A stretch of 64,000 bases of DNA from an uncultured Oscillospiraceae bacterium (lineage in GTDB: Bacteria > Bacillota > Clostridia > Oscillospirales > Acutalibacteraceae): assembly GCA_900544715.1 (NCBI GenBank), contig UQWL01000013.1:9692-73691 (forward strand), read 5' to 3'. The translations under genes were made by a program, and so were the position numbers. Positions 52,565-61,210 of the stretch are shown here, in pieces (the stretch's first letter is position 1; each line of letters begins with the position of its first letter). A model generated the notes under the pieces. That model did no database searches. It had not been told where the DNA came from and saw nothing but the letters and a program-made list of their open reading frames with translations.

Positions 52565-54179
52565 GACGTTCCAAACAATTTTGCAGATTAAGGCGACCGT
52601 GAATGCGAACACCTTCCTTTATTATCTCAAGCGGCTGTGGGTCATTGGCAAGCACGTGCCAGACCGGGTTTATCGGGAAGAGGGGCTTAAAAACTTTCTC
52701 GCCGTATTGACAACAGTGCTTGGGCAATTGCTAAAGCTGTTTGGCAAAGCGGTTTATCTTGGCCTTGCGGCATGGCTCCCGTTGATGCTCGCGCTGGAAA
52801 AGGGGCTGTTGGAGCCTGCGCAGGCTCCGGCGCAGCTGGTCAATATCCTGTTTTTTCTCAGCTGTGTAGTAGGCCCGATGCAGGACAGCGCGGTTTTCGG
52901 CGTAACGCAGCAAAAATATATTGCGCTCAAATATATGAAAATGCCGCCGAGGCGCTATGTGTATGCGGATCTTATCATGCGCTATGTGCCGTTTTTCCTC
53001 TATTTTCTGCCGGGGCTGCTTGTGGCCTTCCTGCTTGCGGGCGGAAGCGTTTGGCAGGCGCTGGGGAGCTTTATTATGCTGTTTTCCTTCCGCTTCCTTG
53101 GCGAGGCGGTGCAGGTGTGGTACTATGAGAAAAAAGAAACGGTCCTCTCCCGCAAGGTCGGCCTTGTGTGGCTGCTCATCGGCATCTCCCTTGTGGGCGC
53201 CTATCTGCCGCTTCTGCTGCGGGTGGAGCTGCCCACGATGCGGATTCTCTTCAGCATCCCTGGCGTGATCGCCATGCTTCTTATCGGGGCCGTGAGCTTT
53301 TATTATGTTGTGTGGGGCTACAAGGGTTACGAAACGGCGTTTCTGCGCAGCGTCGATCAAAAATTCCTGCTCTCCTCCATGGTGCAGGAGAGCAAATCAA
53401 GCGCGTTTTCCGATGTTGCCGTGAAGGAGCAGGATCTGAAAACGGATCAAAAGGAGGCAGGCCGCCTCGTGCATTTGCAGGGCTATGCCTACCTCAACGC
53501 CCTGTTTTTTGCGCGGCACCGCCGCCAGCTGGTAAAGCCCGTGAAAATTCGACTGCTGCTGATCCTTGCGGTGTTTCTGGGCGGGCTTGCCTTTGCCTTT
53601 CTCGACCCGGCAAAGGCACGGCAGGCAGCGGGGCAGATCGTTTCTTTCCTTCCATTTTTTGTTTTCATCATGTATTTTATGTCCGTAGCGGATAAGGCCT
53701 GCCGCGCAATGTTTTATAATTGCGATATGAGCCTGCTGCACTATGGCTTTTACCGCCAGCCAAAGGTGATTCTCAAAAATTTTCGCTTTCGCCTGCTGCG
53801 CGTGGGGCTTTATGATTTTGTGATCGGCCTCGCGCTGAGCGCGGCGGTGGCGGGCTTCTGCGCGGCGGCCGGCGCGCCGTGGGCAACGCTTGATATGGCG
53901 ATGTTTACGGTGACGATCCTGCTGCTTTCCATCTTTTTCACGGTGCATCATCTATTTCTCTACTATGTGTTCCAGCCGTTTACCACACAGCTGAATGTGA
54001 AAAACCCGTTTTACCGGATTCTGAATATGGCGGTGTATCTCCTGTGCTTCATCTGCATGGAAATCCGCACGGGCAGTACGGGCTTCACGCTCCTTGTGTT
54101 GGGCTTTACGGCCCTCTATATCGCGGCGGCGCTGCTCCTGGTTTACCGTTTCGCGCCGAAAACGTTCCGCGTGAAATAA
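52557..54179 (+). CDS. ABC transporter membrane protein
   Basis: A 540-residue protein with about ten to twelve membrane segments, including PFFLYFLPGLLVAFLLAGG and VWLLIGISLVGAYLPLLLR, and basic loops such as EYLK-type KYMKMPPRRYVYADL. It has no substrate-binding domain and no family name I can give with certainty; its place after the ATPase, with overlapping starts, makes it the permease of an exporter or of a membrane-stress system. Start ATG 52557 preferred over 52545. Confidence 0.78.
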   Translation: MNKTFQTILQIKATVNANTFLYYLKRLWVIGKHVPDRVYREEGLKNFLAVLTTVLGQLLKLFGKAVYLGLAAWLPLMLALEKGLLEPAQAPAQLVNILFFLSCVVGPMQDSAVFGVTQQKYIALKYMKMPPRRYVYADLIMRYVPFFLYFLPGLLVAFLLAGGSVWQALGSFIMLFSFRFLGEAVQVWYYEKKETVLSRKVGLVWLLIGISLVGAYLPLLLRVELPTMRILFSIPGVIAMLLIGAVSFYYVVWGYKGYETAFLRSVDQKFLLSSMVQESKSSAFSDVAVKEQDLKTDQKEAGRLVHLQGYAYLNALFFARHRRQLVKPVKIRLLLILAVFLGGLAFAFLDPAKARQAAGQIVSFLPFFVFIMYFMSVADKACRAMFYNCDMSLLHYGFYRQPKVILKNFRFRLLRVGLYDFVIGLALSAAVAGFCAAAGAPWATLDMAMFTVTILLLSIFFTVHHLFLYYVFQPFTTQLNVKNPFYRILNMAVYLLCFICMEIRTGSTGFTLLVLGFTALYIAAALLLVYRFAPKTFRVK

Positions 54180-54216
54180 TTCTGACGAATCAGACAAGAA
54201 TAAAATGGAGGTCATT

Positions 54217-55224
54217 ATGAAACTGCTGGCAATCGAATCCTCCTGCGATGAAACGGCCGCCGCTGTGGTGGAGGATGGAAGAAAGGTGCTTTCTAATATC
54301 ATCGCGTCCCAGGTGCAGGAGCATATCCGTTTTGGCGGCGTAGTGCCGGAGATTGCCTCCCGCATGCATGCGGAGGCTATCTCCGGCGTGACCCGCCAGG
54401 CGCTTGCGCAGGCCGGCGTGCCGCTGGAATCGCTGGATGGGATCGCCGTGACCTATGCGCCGGGGCTCATTGGCGCGCTGCTGGTAGGGGTCAATTTTGC
54501 AAAAGGGCTTTCCCTTGCCACCGGCCTGCCGCTGATACCGGTGCACCACCTGCGCTCGCATATTGCGGCGAACTACCTGACGCATGAAACGCTGGAACCG
54601 CCGTTTCTCTGCCTCGTCGTTTCCGGCGGGCACAGCCATCTCGTAGAAGTGCTCGACTACACCCACTTTGCCGTGGTGGGCCGCACGCGAGATGACGCGG
54701 CGGGGGAGGCGCTCGATAAGGCAGCGCGCGCGATGGGCCTGCCGTATCCGGGCGGGCTCAACCTCGACCGCGCGGCAAAGGGCGGGAACGCGCGGGCCTA
54801 CCGCTTCCCGCACCCGCATGTGGACGGCAGCCCCCTGGATTTCAGCTTTTCCGGGCTGAAAACGGCGGTGGTCAATCTGATCCATAACGCAGCGCAGAAG
54901 GGGGAGGAGCTGCCGGTCAAAGACCTGGGCGCGAGCTTTCTCTCCGCCGTGGTGGATTGCCTGTGCGGCAACACAGAGCAGGCGGCGATCCAGCGCGGGC
55001 ATCAGAAAATTGTGCTCGCGGGCGGCGTGTCGGCAAATTCTGTTTTACGCGGGCGGATGGAGAAACTCTGTGCCCGGTACGGCTGGCAGCTGTTCATGCC
55101 GGAAGTTTCCCTCTGCGGCGATAATGCAGCCATGGTCGGCGCGCAGGGCTTCTATGAGCTGAGAGCGGGCAATGTGGCGCAAATGGATTTGAACGCTTGC
55201 GCGACAATGCCGATTGAGGCCTGA
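54217..55224 (+). CDS. tsaD: tRNA N6-adenosine threonylcarbamoyltransferase TsaD
   Basis: A 335-residue ASKHA-fold protein: MKLLAIESSCDETAAAVVED, VVPEIASRMHAEAI, YAPGLIGALLVGVNFAKGLS, the metal-binding VHHLRSH, LVVSGGHSHLVEV, GEALDKAARAMGLPYPGG and LAGGVSANSVLRGRM. It transfers the threonylcarbamoyl group to A37 of ANN-decoding tRNAs, with TsaB and TsaE (not seen here). The two metal His are kept, but the usual middle of HMxGH reads LRS. GGAGG precedes ATG 54217. Confidence 0.96.
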   Translation: MKLLAIESSCDETAAAVVEDGRKVLSNIIASQVQEHIRFGGVVPEIASRMHAEAISGVTRQALAQAGVPLESLDGIAVTYAPGLIGALLVGVNFAKGLSLATGLPLIPVHHLRSHIAANYLTHETLEPPFLCLVVSGGHSHLVEVLDYTHFAVVGRTRDDAAGEALDKAARAMGLPYPGGLNLDRAAKGGNARAYRFPHPHVDGSPLDFSFSGLKTAVVNLIHNAAQKGEELPVKDLGASFLSAVVDCLCGNTEQAAIQRGHQKIVLAGGVSANSVLRGRMEKLCARYGWQLFMPEVSLCGDNAAMVGAQGFYELRAGNVAQMDLNACATMPIEA

Positions 55225-55325
55225 AATTGGCCATTTTGCGCCTGATTTTGCAGGATTTCCGCCATAGTTATTCATTTCAACGGAATAATTTGGCCCCTTA
55301 TGACAAAGATTTAACATTTTAACGA

Positions 55326-55354
55326 TTGATTGTTCACATCTGAGCGTGTATAAT
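55326..55354 (+). promoter_or_regulatory. pckG promoter
   Basis: TTGATT (55326-55331), 17-base spacer, TATAAT (55349-55354). It lies about 70 bases before the start codon. Confidence 0.65.
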
Positions 55355-55422
55355 AACGAACAGTAGCCTAATAACGGCGGGAACCTTTTCTGCCTTACCC
55401 CAAGAAGTGAAAGGAGTTTACT

Positions 55423-57207
55423 ATGATGGACGCACTTACCACCAACAAAAGTGTCCTCAGCTGGATTGAAGATAAGGTCAATCTGGTTAAGCCCGACAAG
55501 ATCGTCTGGATCGACGGCTCCAAGGAGCAGATCGAAGCGCTGCGCGCAGAGGCCTGCTCAACGGGCGAAATGATTAAGCTCAATGAGGAGAAGCTGCCGG
55601 ATTGCTACCTGCACCGCACCGCCGTCAACGACGTTGCCCGTGTGGAGGCCCGCACGCTGATCTGCTCGAAGAAAGAAGAAGACGCCGGCCCGACCAACAA
55701 CTGGATGGATCCGGAAAAGGCCTATAAAATGCTCTATGACATCGCCCGCGACGGCTACAAGGGCCGCACGATGTATGTCATCCCCTATTCGATGGGCCCT
55801 GTCGGCTCCCCGTTCTCCAAGATCGGCATCGAGCTGACCGACTCCATCTATGTTGTGCTCAATATGTCCATCATGACCCGCGTTGGCAAAAATGTGCTGG
55901 AAGCGCTTGGCGACAGCGACGACTGGGTGCGCGGCCTGCACTGCAAGTGCCAGATCGATGAAGAGAAGCGCTATATCTGCCAGTTCCCGGAGGATAACAC
56001 CATCATCTCCGTAAACTCCGGCTACGGCGGAAACGTGCTGCTCGGCAAGAAGTGCTTTGCACTCCGCATTGCCTCCTACCTTGGCCGCAAAGAGGGCTGG
56101 CAGGCAGAGCATATGCTGATCCTCGGCATTGAAAACCCGCAGGGCGAAGTGAAATATATCTGCGCCGCGTTCCCGTCTGCCTGTGGCAAGACGAACCTCG
56201 CCATGCTCATCCCGCCGGAGGGATATCAGAAGAAGGGCTATAAGGTCTGGTGCGTGGGCGACGACATCGCCTGGATTCGCAAGGGCCCGGATGGCCGCCT
56301 GTACGCCATCAACCCGGAGAACGGCTTCTTCGGCGTGGCGCCCGGCACCAACGATAAATCCAACCCCAACGCGCTCGCTTCCACGAAGAAGGGCACGATC
56401 TTCACCAATGTTGTGCATAACCTCGATGACAACACTGTGTGGTGGGAAGGCCTCGATAAGAACCCGCCGGCGAACGCCGTCGATTGGAAGGGCAACCCAT
56501 GGAACGGCCAGACGTCTGACGTCAAGGGTGCACATCCCAACAGCCGCTTCACTGCTCCCGCCGTGAACTGCCCCTGCATCAGCCCTGAGTTTGAAAATCC
56601 GCAGGGCGTGCCGATCTCCGCATTCGTCTTTGGCGGCCGCCGCGCAAAGCTCGCGCCGCTGGTGTATCAATCCCGCGATTGGAACCACGGCGTGTTCGTA
56701 GGCTCCATCATGGCCTCTGAAACGACGGCGGCGGCAGCAGGCGCGGTCGGCGTTGTCCGCCGCGACCCGATGGCAATGCTGCCCTTCTGCGGCTACAACA
56801 TGGCCGACTACTGGCAGCATTGGATCGACATCGGCAAGACGCTCGATGCCGACAAGGCGCCGAAGATCTTCAATGTCAACTGGTTCCGCAAGGATGACGA
56901 GGGCAACTTCATGTGGCCGGGCTTCGGCGACAATCTGCGCGTGCTCGAGTGGATCCTCAAGCGCTGCGAGGGCAAGGTAGACGCGGTCGAAACGCCGATC
57001 GGCTATGTCCCGGATCCGAAGGATATCAACATTGAAGGCCTTGAGGGCGAGGTATCCATTGATTCTCTGAAGAGCATGCTGGACGTTGACAAGAGTCTCT
57101 GGAACGAGGAAGCGCAGGGCATTTCCGAATTCTATGCGAAATTCGGCGATAAGATTCCGGCAGAGCTTCAGAAGGAGCTTGCCAACCTGAAAGCAAATCT
57201 CCAGTAA
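55423..57207 (+). CDS. pckG: Phosphoenolpyruvate carboxykinase (GTP)
   Basis: A 594-residue PEPCK of the GTP class. The P-loop reads AAFPSACGKTNLAML, with AWIRKGPDGRLYAINPENGF, substrate loop FGGRRAKLAPLVYQSRDWNH and the family block ASETTAAAAGAVG. It converts oxaloacetate and GTP to PEP and CO2 or, in many anaerobes, runs in reverse to fix CO2. AAAGGAG precedes the ATG. It is monocistronic behind its own promoter. Codon use is strongly biased to C/G endings, a sign of high expression. It shares oxaloacetate with the decarboxylase pump. Confidence 0.97.
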   Translation: MMDALTTNKSVLSWIEDKVNLVKPDKIVWIDGSKEQIEALRAEACSTGEMIKLNEEKLPDCYLHRTAVNDVARVEARTLICSKKEEDAGPTNNWMDPEKAYKMLYDIARDGYKGRTMYVIPYSMGPVGSPFSKIGIELTDSIYVVLNMSIMTRVGKNVLEALGDSDDWVRGLHCKCQIDEEKRYICQFPEDNTIISVNSGYGGNVLLGKKCFALRIASYLGRKEGWQAEHMLILGIENPQGEVKYICAAFPSACGKTNLAMLIPPEGYQKKGYKVWCVGDDIAWIRKGPDGRLYAINPENGFFGVAPGTNDKSNPNALASTKKGTIFTNVVHNLDDNTVWWEGLDKNPPANAVDWKGNPWNGQTSDVKGAHPNSRFTAPAVNCPCISPEFENPQGVPISAFVFGGRRAKLAPLVYQSRDWNHGVFVGSIMASETTAAAAGAVGVVRRDPMAMLPFCGYNMADYWQHWIDIGKTLDADKAPKIFNVNWFRKDDEGNFMWPGFGDNLRVLEWILKRCEGKVDAVETPIGYVPDPKDINIEGLEGEVSIDSLKSMLDVDKSLWNEEAQGISEFYAKFGDKIPAELQKELANLKANLQ

Positions 57208-57415
57208 TCCTCCGCATTGAAAAAAGCGAAATAATACGCGGCGGGCTGTCCCAATTGGGGGCGGCCCTTTGCGGTTTTGTTCAAGATAAAAAGAGAAAAC
57301 ACAATCCGGAATAGCCGCCATCTTGTGTCGCGCTGCCTACCGTTTTTAGCGTGCTGTCTTCCTAATGATAAAAAACCGCTTTCGCCATAGAACAGGGTAA
57401 AAGCGATTTTTCCTT

Positions 57416-58126
57416 TTAGGAATCGTCTGATACGCGCTCGCAGTAAACGAGATAACGCTGTCGTGTAGTTGGGTAGGGGTGGCAGGTGACAAGCGTGAGC
57501 AGGTCGCGGCCCGGCTGGATCAGCACCTTCTGGATTTCATCCGGGGCGATGATCTCCGTATCTGTTACCTGATAGTGTAGCACCTCGCGGAAGTTGGAGA
57601 GGTTCACCTCGTCTCCCTCTTCCAGCCGGTCAATATGGAGGAACATTTCCTGCGAGGCCAGGCCGCGGTGCGCGGCGATCACGGCGTTGGTGTCGGCTCC
57701 ACCGATAGGCAAAGAGGTTTGGGAAAGATGCACAGCCCCTTTGCGCAGGTTTTCACGGCTTGCACCCAGATAGATGGGAAGCTGGATATGAAGCTTCGGA
57801 ACGGAGAGATAGCCCACAATATTATCTGGCAGCCCAAATTGCTTTAAATCAAAGCTCGGCTGCTCATAGGCAAAGGGATCGCTGAGCTTTTGCCCCTCGT
57901 GGCACAGCCGCTCGTTATAGGCCTGCATTTGCCGGTAAAGCTCCTCCAGAGCTGCATCAGCGGAGGGGCTTGGTTGCGATTGCTCGGAGCCGTAGCGCTG
58001 GCTGTCGATTGATTGCAGCGCATTGCGCGCCCAATTGCTCAAAACCGGATAGCACACAAGCACAAGCCCCAATAGGAAGAGCAGAGCCGCGGCGATGCGC
58101 AGCCGCTTTTTTCGCGATGCTGTCAT
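57416..58126 (-). CDS. Class C-type sortase, second copy
   Basis: A 236-residue sortase with an N-terminal membrane helix (about residues 8-28) and a catalytic domain: VGYLSVPKLHIQLPIYLGAS, active-site His in IAAHRGL, Cys in TLVTCHPY and Arg in RQRYLVYCER. There is no C-terminal membrane helix, unlike the first sortase. It joins pilin subunits or anchors the pilus to the wall. Start ATG 58126 follows GAAGGGG; it overlaps the upstream sortase by 4 bases. It is the last gene of the pilus operon. Confidence 0.9.
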   Translation of the reverse strand: MTASRKKRLRIAAALLFLLGLVLVCYPVLSNWARNALQSIDSQRYGSEQSQPSPSADAALEELYRQMQAYNERLCHEGQKLSDPFAYEQPSFDLKQFGLPDNIVGYLSVPKLHIQLPIYLGASRENLRKGAVHLSQTSLPIGGADTNAVIAAHRGLASQEMFLHIDRLEEGDEVNLSNFREVLHYQVTDTEIIAPDEIQKVLIQPGRDLLTLVTCHPYPTTRQRYLVYCERVSDDS

Positions 58127-58959
58127 GCGCGCGGCCCCTTCCTTTTTTTCTTTTTCGCAAGCAGGATGATGCAGAGGGCGAGCAGGCATGCGGCGGCAAT
58201 GGCGGCCAGAATCCACGGCCAGACGGCTTGTTCTGCCTGTGGATGCACCTGAACGGCAGCGGCAGGTGCAGCCTCTTCGCCCGGCGGGGGTGTGGCAATT
58301 CGATGGCCGCGTACCAAAAGCCGGTGCGAGTTTATCATATATGGCGTGCAGGTCATCAGCGTCACGTAATCTTTGCCGGGGACGATCTGCAAAGCCTCCA
58401 AATCATCCGGCTTGATGACCTTGATTTGATCCACCTCGTAGGCGAGCGTTTCATCCAGCATGTGGATATAAAATTGGGCGCCCTCTTTGAGCTTTGGCAG
58501 CTTGTTGAACAGGGTGGAGGAGGGCAGGCCGCGGTGCCCCATAAGCACGGCGTGCGTGCCCTCACCGCCCACGGGCAGGGAGGAGCTTTCAAGGTGGCCA
58601 ACGCCCATTTCCAACACCAGGTCGCTGGTGCCGTGATAAATCGGGAGGTTCACGCCGATTTCCGGAATCTCCAGGTACCCCATCACATCCTGAAAGGAGA
58701 GCAGGTTGTAATAACCAGCGGCGGAACCCTGCACGCCGGAGGTTTCTTCCTGCGGCTGTGCCAGGCGACTGTTATGGGCCCGTGCCTCCTCTTTTTTTTG
58801 TTCCAGCTGCGCGGCGTTCTCCGCCACCTGGCTGCGGTAGTCGGCAATGGCTTTGCTGTGGTTCCAATCCTCCACCTTGCTGCTGACGGTGGGGTAGAGG
58901 ATCAGCCCGAGCCCGATCAGGAAGAGGAGCAGGAGGATGCTGTTTTTCCATTTTTTCAT
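58123..58959 (-). CDS. Class C pilin-polymerising sortase
   Basis: A 278-residue sortase with membrane helices at both ends (about residues 7-23 and 245-268), the class C layout. The catalytic core has MGYLEIPEIGVNLPIYHGTS, His in LMGHRGLPSSTLF, Cys in TLMTCTPYMINSHRLLVRG and Arg in the same block. Class C enzymes cut pilin sorting signals and join them to the pilin-motif lysine of the next subunit. The partner pilin gene lies 460 bases upstream on the same strand. Confidence 0.95.
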   Translation of the reverse strand: MKKWKNSILLLLFLIGLGLILYPTVSSKVEDWNHSKAIADYRSQVAENAAQLEQKKEEARAHNSRLAQPQEETSGVQGSAAGYYNLLSFQDVMGYLEIPEIGVNLPIYHGTSDLVLEMGVGHLESSSLPVGGEGTHAVLMGHRGLPSSTLFNKLPKLKEGAQFYIHMLDETLAYEVDQIKVIKPDDLEALQIVPGKDYVTLMTCTPYMINSHRLLVRGHRIATPPPGEEAAPAAAVQVHPQAEQAVWPWILAAIAAACLLALCIILLAKKKKRKGPRA

Positions 58960-59100
58960 GCGCGTCCACCCTTTGTGTTTTGTTGCAGCGTTTCGGAATG
59001 GTTTGTGTGCTGGCGGGGAAGACTAATATCAGCCATTCCGGACGGAAAGCTTCCCCGCGCGGCCTCCGCTTGGAGGGTAGCCGGAAATAATATCAATCAC

Positions 59101-59281
59101 TTTCTTTCAATCCACGTAGGCCGGGCGCCGGGGGTGGGCGCCTGCTACGGCCGGCTGCGCTGTGCTTGCGTGGCTATGATAATGACAAAATTTCAATCCA
59201 CGCCCCGTTTGGGGCGGCATGAGGCTGCCCAAAGGGATTTTATCTTAGCATTTCTTTCAATCCACATGCTGCTTTCCGGCA
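59101..59281 (-). repeat. Three CRISPR type I-C repeat-like motifs between pilin and sortase genes
   Basis: TTTCAATCCAC occurs at 59105, 59191 and 59255, each followed by a different hairpin: GTAG...CTAC, CGCCCC-GTTT-GGGGCG and ATGC...GCAT. Read on the minus strand this is hairpin plus GTGGATTGAAA, the form of type I-C CRISPR repeats. The middle copy (59190-59221) is the best match. Intervals of 86 and 64 bases and the diverged stems do not make a working array, and no cas gene is in the window. The flanking gap (58960-59419) holds no gene. Confidence 0.55.
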
Positions 59282-59320
59282 TGACGGATGGCTTCAAAGC
59301 GCCGCTGCCGGCACTTTGGG

Positions 59321-59356
59321 AAAGGCTGCCGCGCACAAAAACGCGGCAGCCTTTTT
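59321..59356. terminator. Hairpin terminator after the major pilin gene
   Basis: AAAGGCTGCCGCG (59321-59333) pairs with CGCGGCAGCCTTT (59342 onwards). The T run is better on the plus strand (TTTTT) than on the minus strand, on which the pilin gene is read. It could cut down readthrough into the sortases, giving more pilin than enzyme. Confidence 0.5.
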
Positions 59357-59419
59357 AGGAAGGATTTACACAGAAGAGAACGGGTCGCATTTGTTCCTGT
59401 GCGTTATGTGTTTCGGCTT

Positions 59420-61087
59420 TTAGGCTTCTGTGGCTTTCTTTTTGCGGGAGCGGATGTATAGCAGCGCCGCAGCGCCCATCAGAGCGATACCGCTGATGGT
59501 GAAGATCAGCGTGCCGATGCCGCCGGTGATCGGGAGGGAAACATTCGCCGTGTTGAGGATGGTGACCTCCTCGGCATAGCCCTGCTCCACATCGGGATCT
59601 TTTTCGTCGATGACGATCTTAAGAGCCTTCGACATTACTTTATAGCCAGTGGGAGCCTCGGTCTCGACCAGCCAGTAGGTGCCGGGGTTCAAGCCCTGGA
59701 AGGTGAGAGCGCCCTTTACCGTCGTGCCGGTATACACGGGGCTACCCTCCAGCGCTGTGGCCTCATCATCGCCATAATAAAGAGAGAACGCTGCGCCGCT
59801 GAGCTTCTCGCCCTTCAGGTTGACCTTGTCAACCGTGATGCCGTAGATGTTCGCGGTATCCTGAGCCGTTAGTGTGCCTTCCTTACCGGTCTCGCTCTGA
59901 TAGGTCAAAGTAACGCTGTTGGTTACCTGGCCAACCTGAGCCTCATTGGTGATCGCGGTTGTGAAGGTGATCACAACGCTCTCATGGCCCTTCAGGGCTG
60001 CTTTGTTAGTGAAATCAATGGTGAAGTCATTGCTGCCTTCTTCGACCGGATTGGTGAGGATGTAATCCTCAGCGGGCGTGAGAATATCATCGCCAACCTT
60101 CACTACGATGTCTTTGGCCGCAGCAAGGCCATCGGGCACGTTATCCGTAAGCTTAAAGGTCTGGTACAGGTCAATATCGCCGGGGATGCTTGCAGTCACC
60201 TGCCAGTTGATATCCAGCGCGCCCTCGTAGCCAGTGTATTTCTTCGTGAGGTCATCCTTTGTCAACGCAAGATAGTTGATGGCGTTTGCCTCAAATGTGG
60301 CATGCCAATTCTGTGCGGTAATTTCAAACGGGTATGTTACAGTGCTGAGCGTGTAGCCCGCCGGAGCCGCAATTTCCTTCAGGTAGTAGTTACCAACCGG
60401 CAGATCTGTGAATTTCACAATACCATCCGTGCTGGTTGGCATCTGATCAAACGCTACATCATCGGACGGATCCTCATCTTTTACATAAAGGCCGAAGGTA
60501 GCACCTGCCAGAGGAGCGCCTTCTTCATCAACCTTCTCCAGCGTGACGTCGCCGCGCACAAGGGCGTTCTTCGGGTAGACGTGCACGTCATAAAGCCAGC
60601 CGTCGCCGTCAGGGTTCGTCATCGGGATGCTCACAAAGAAGTTGGGGGTAACGCGGGTTGTGTGCGGGTCCTTGTTCGTCTCCGCTACCAGATACACGCC
60701 AACTGCCAAGTCATCAAACGTAGCAATGCCGTCCGCGCCGGTGGCCTTTTTAGCCGTCGCTTCGCCAAGCGTGTCGATGTCAATCTCGGTCGCATCTTCG
60801 CTGCCGGTGTATTTGCTGGTTACGTTCCAGATGGAGAACTCAACGTTTGCCAGCGGCTCGCCGAATTCGGAGGTATCTTCGATCGGCATGCCGTTGCCGT
60901 GATCGCCAGCAGGCCACTCCGGCTCCCCGATATCTGCCTGCTCTAACTTATGAATGATGATGGAGCCTTTTTGGTTAGGATCATAATTTTGATTATCAGC
61001 CGCCACCACGCCGGTTGCCAGCATCGTCGCCATCATCAGCATGGCGAGGAGCAGGCAGCCGATTTTTTTCCATGAAAGCTTTTTCAT
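59420..61087 (-). CDS. Major pilin, SpaA-type, LPXTG-anchored
   Basis: A 555-residue surface protein with a signal peptide (CLLLAMLMMATMLATGVVA), the pilin motif with the linking lysine in YDVHVYPKNALVRGD, Cna-B-type repeats (VTLEKVDEEGAPLAGATFGL and VDKVNLKGEKLSGAAFSLYY), E-box-like LVETEAPTGYKV, and the sorting signal LPITGG, a membrane helix and RSRKKK tail. This is the shaft subunit polymerised by the class C sortase. The ATG at 61087 follows AAAGGAG. The minor pilin gene lies upstream in the same operon. Confidence 0.95.
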   Translation of the reverse strand: MKKLSWKKIGCLLLAMLMMATMLATGVVAADNQNYDPNQKGSIIIHKLEQADIGEPEWPAGDHGNGMPIEDTSEFGEPLANVEFSIWNVTSKYTGSEDATEIDIDTLGEATAKKATGADGIATFDDLAVGVYLVAETNKDPHTTRVTPNFFVSIPMTNPDGDGWLYDVHVYPKNALVRGDVTLEKVDEEGAPLAGATFGLYVKDEDPSDDVAFDQMPTSTDGIVKFTDLPVGNYYLKEIAAPAGYTLSTVTYPFEITAQNWHATFEANAINYLALTKDDLTKKYTGYEGALDINWQVTASIPGDIDLYQTFKLTDNVPDGLAAAKDIVVKVGDDILTPAEDYILTNPVEEGSNDFTIDFTNKAALKGHESVVITFTTAITNEAQVGQVTNSVTLTYQSETGKEGTLTAQDTANIYGITVDKVNLKGEKLSGAAFSLYYGDDEATALEGSPVYTGTTVKGALTFQGLNPGTYWLVETEAPTGYKVMSKALKIVIDEKDPDVEQGYAEEVTILNTANVSLPITGGIGTLIFTISGIALMGAAALLYIRSRKKKATEA

Positions 61088-61210
61088 GTTTGAACTCCTT
61101 TCAACTTCGTTTTCTGTGCTTTCCGCGGCCCGGATAGCCGGAGGGCCGCCGCCCGGGTTCTTCAAATCGATCGCGATTCCCCCTTTCACCTCAGCGAGCC
61201 CTGTTCCGGA

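Noticed and set aside
55558..57321. Long minus-strand open frame of 587 codons opposite pckG
   Set aside because: Shadow of a highly codon-biased gene; low-complexity content (Ala/Arg/His rich), no ribosome site and no family motif.
59101..59281. A functional CRISPR array
   Set aside because: Only three partial motifs with irregular spacing and differing stems, and no cas gene; reported as repeat-like motifs instead.
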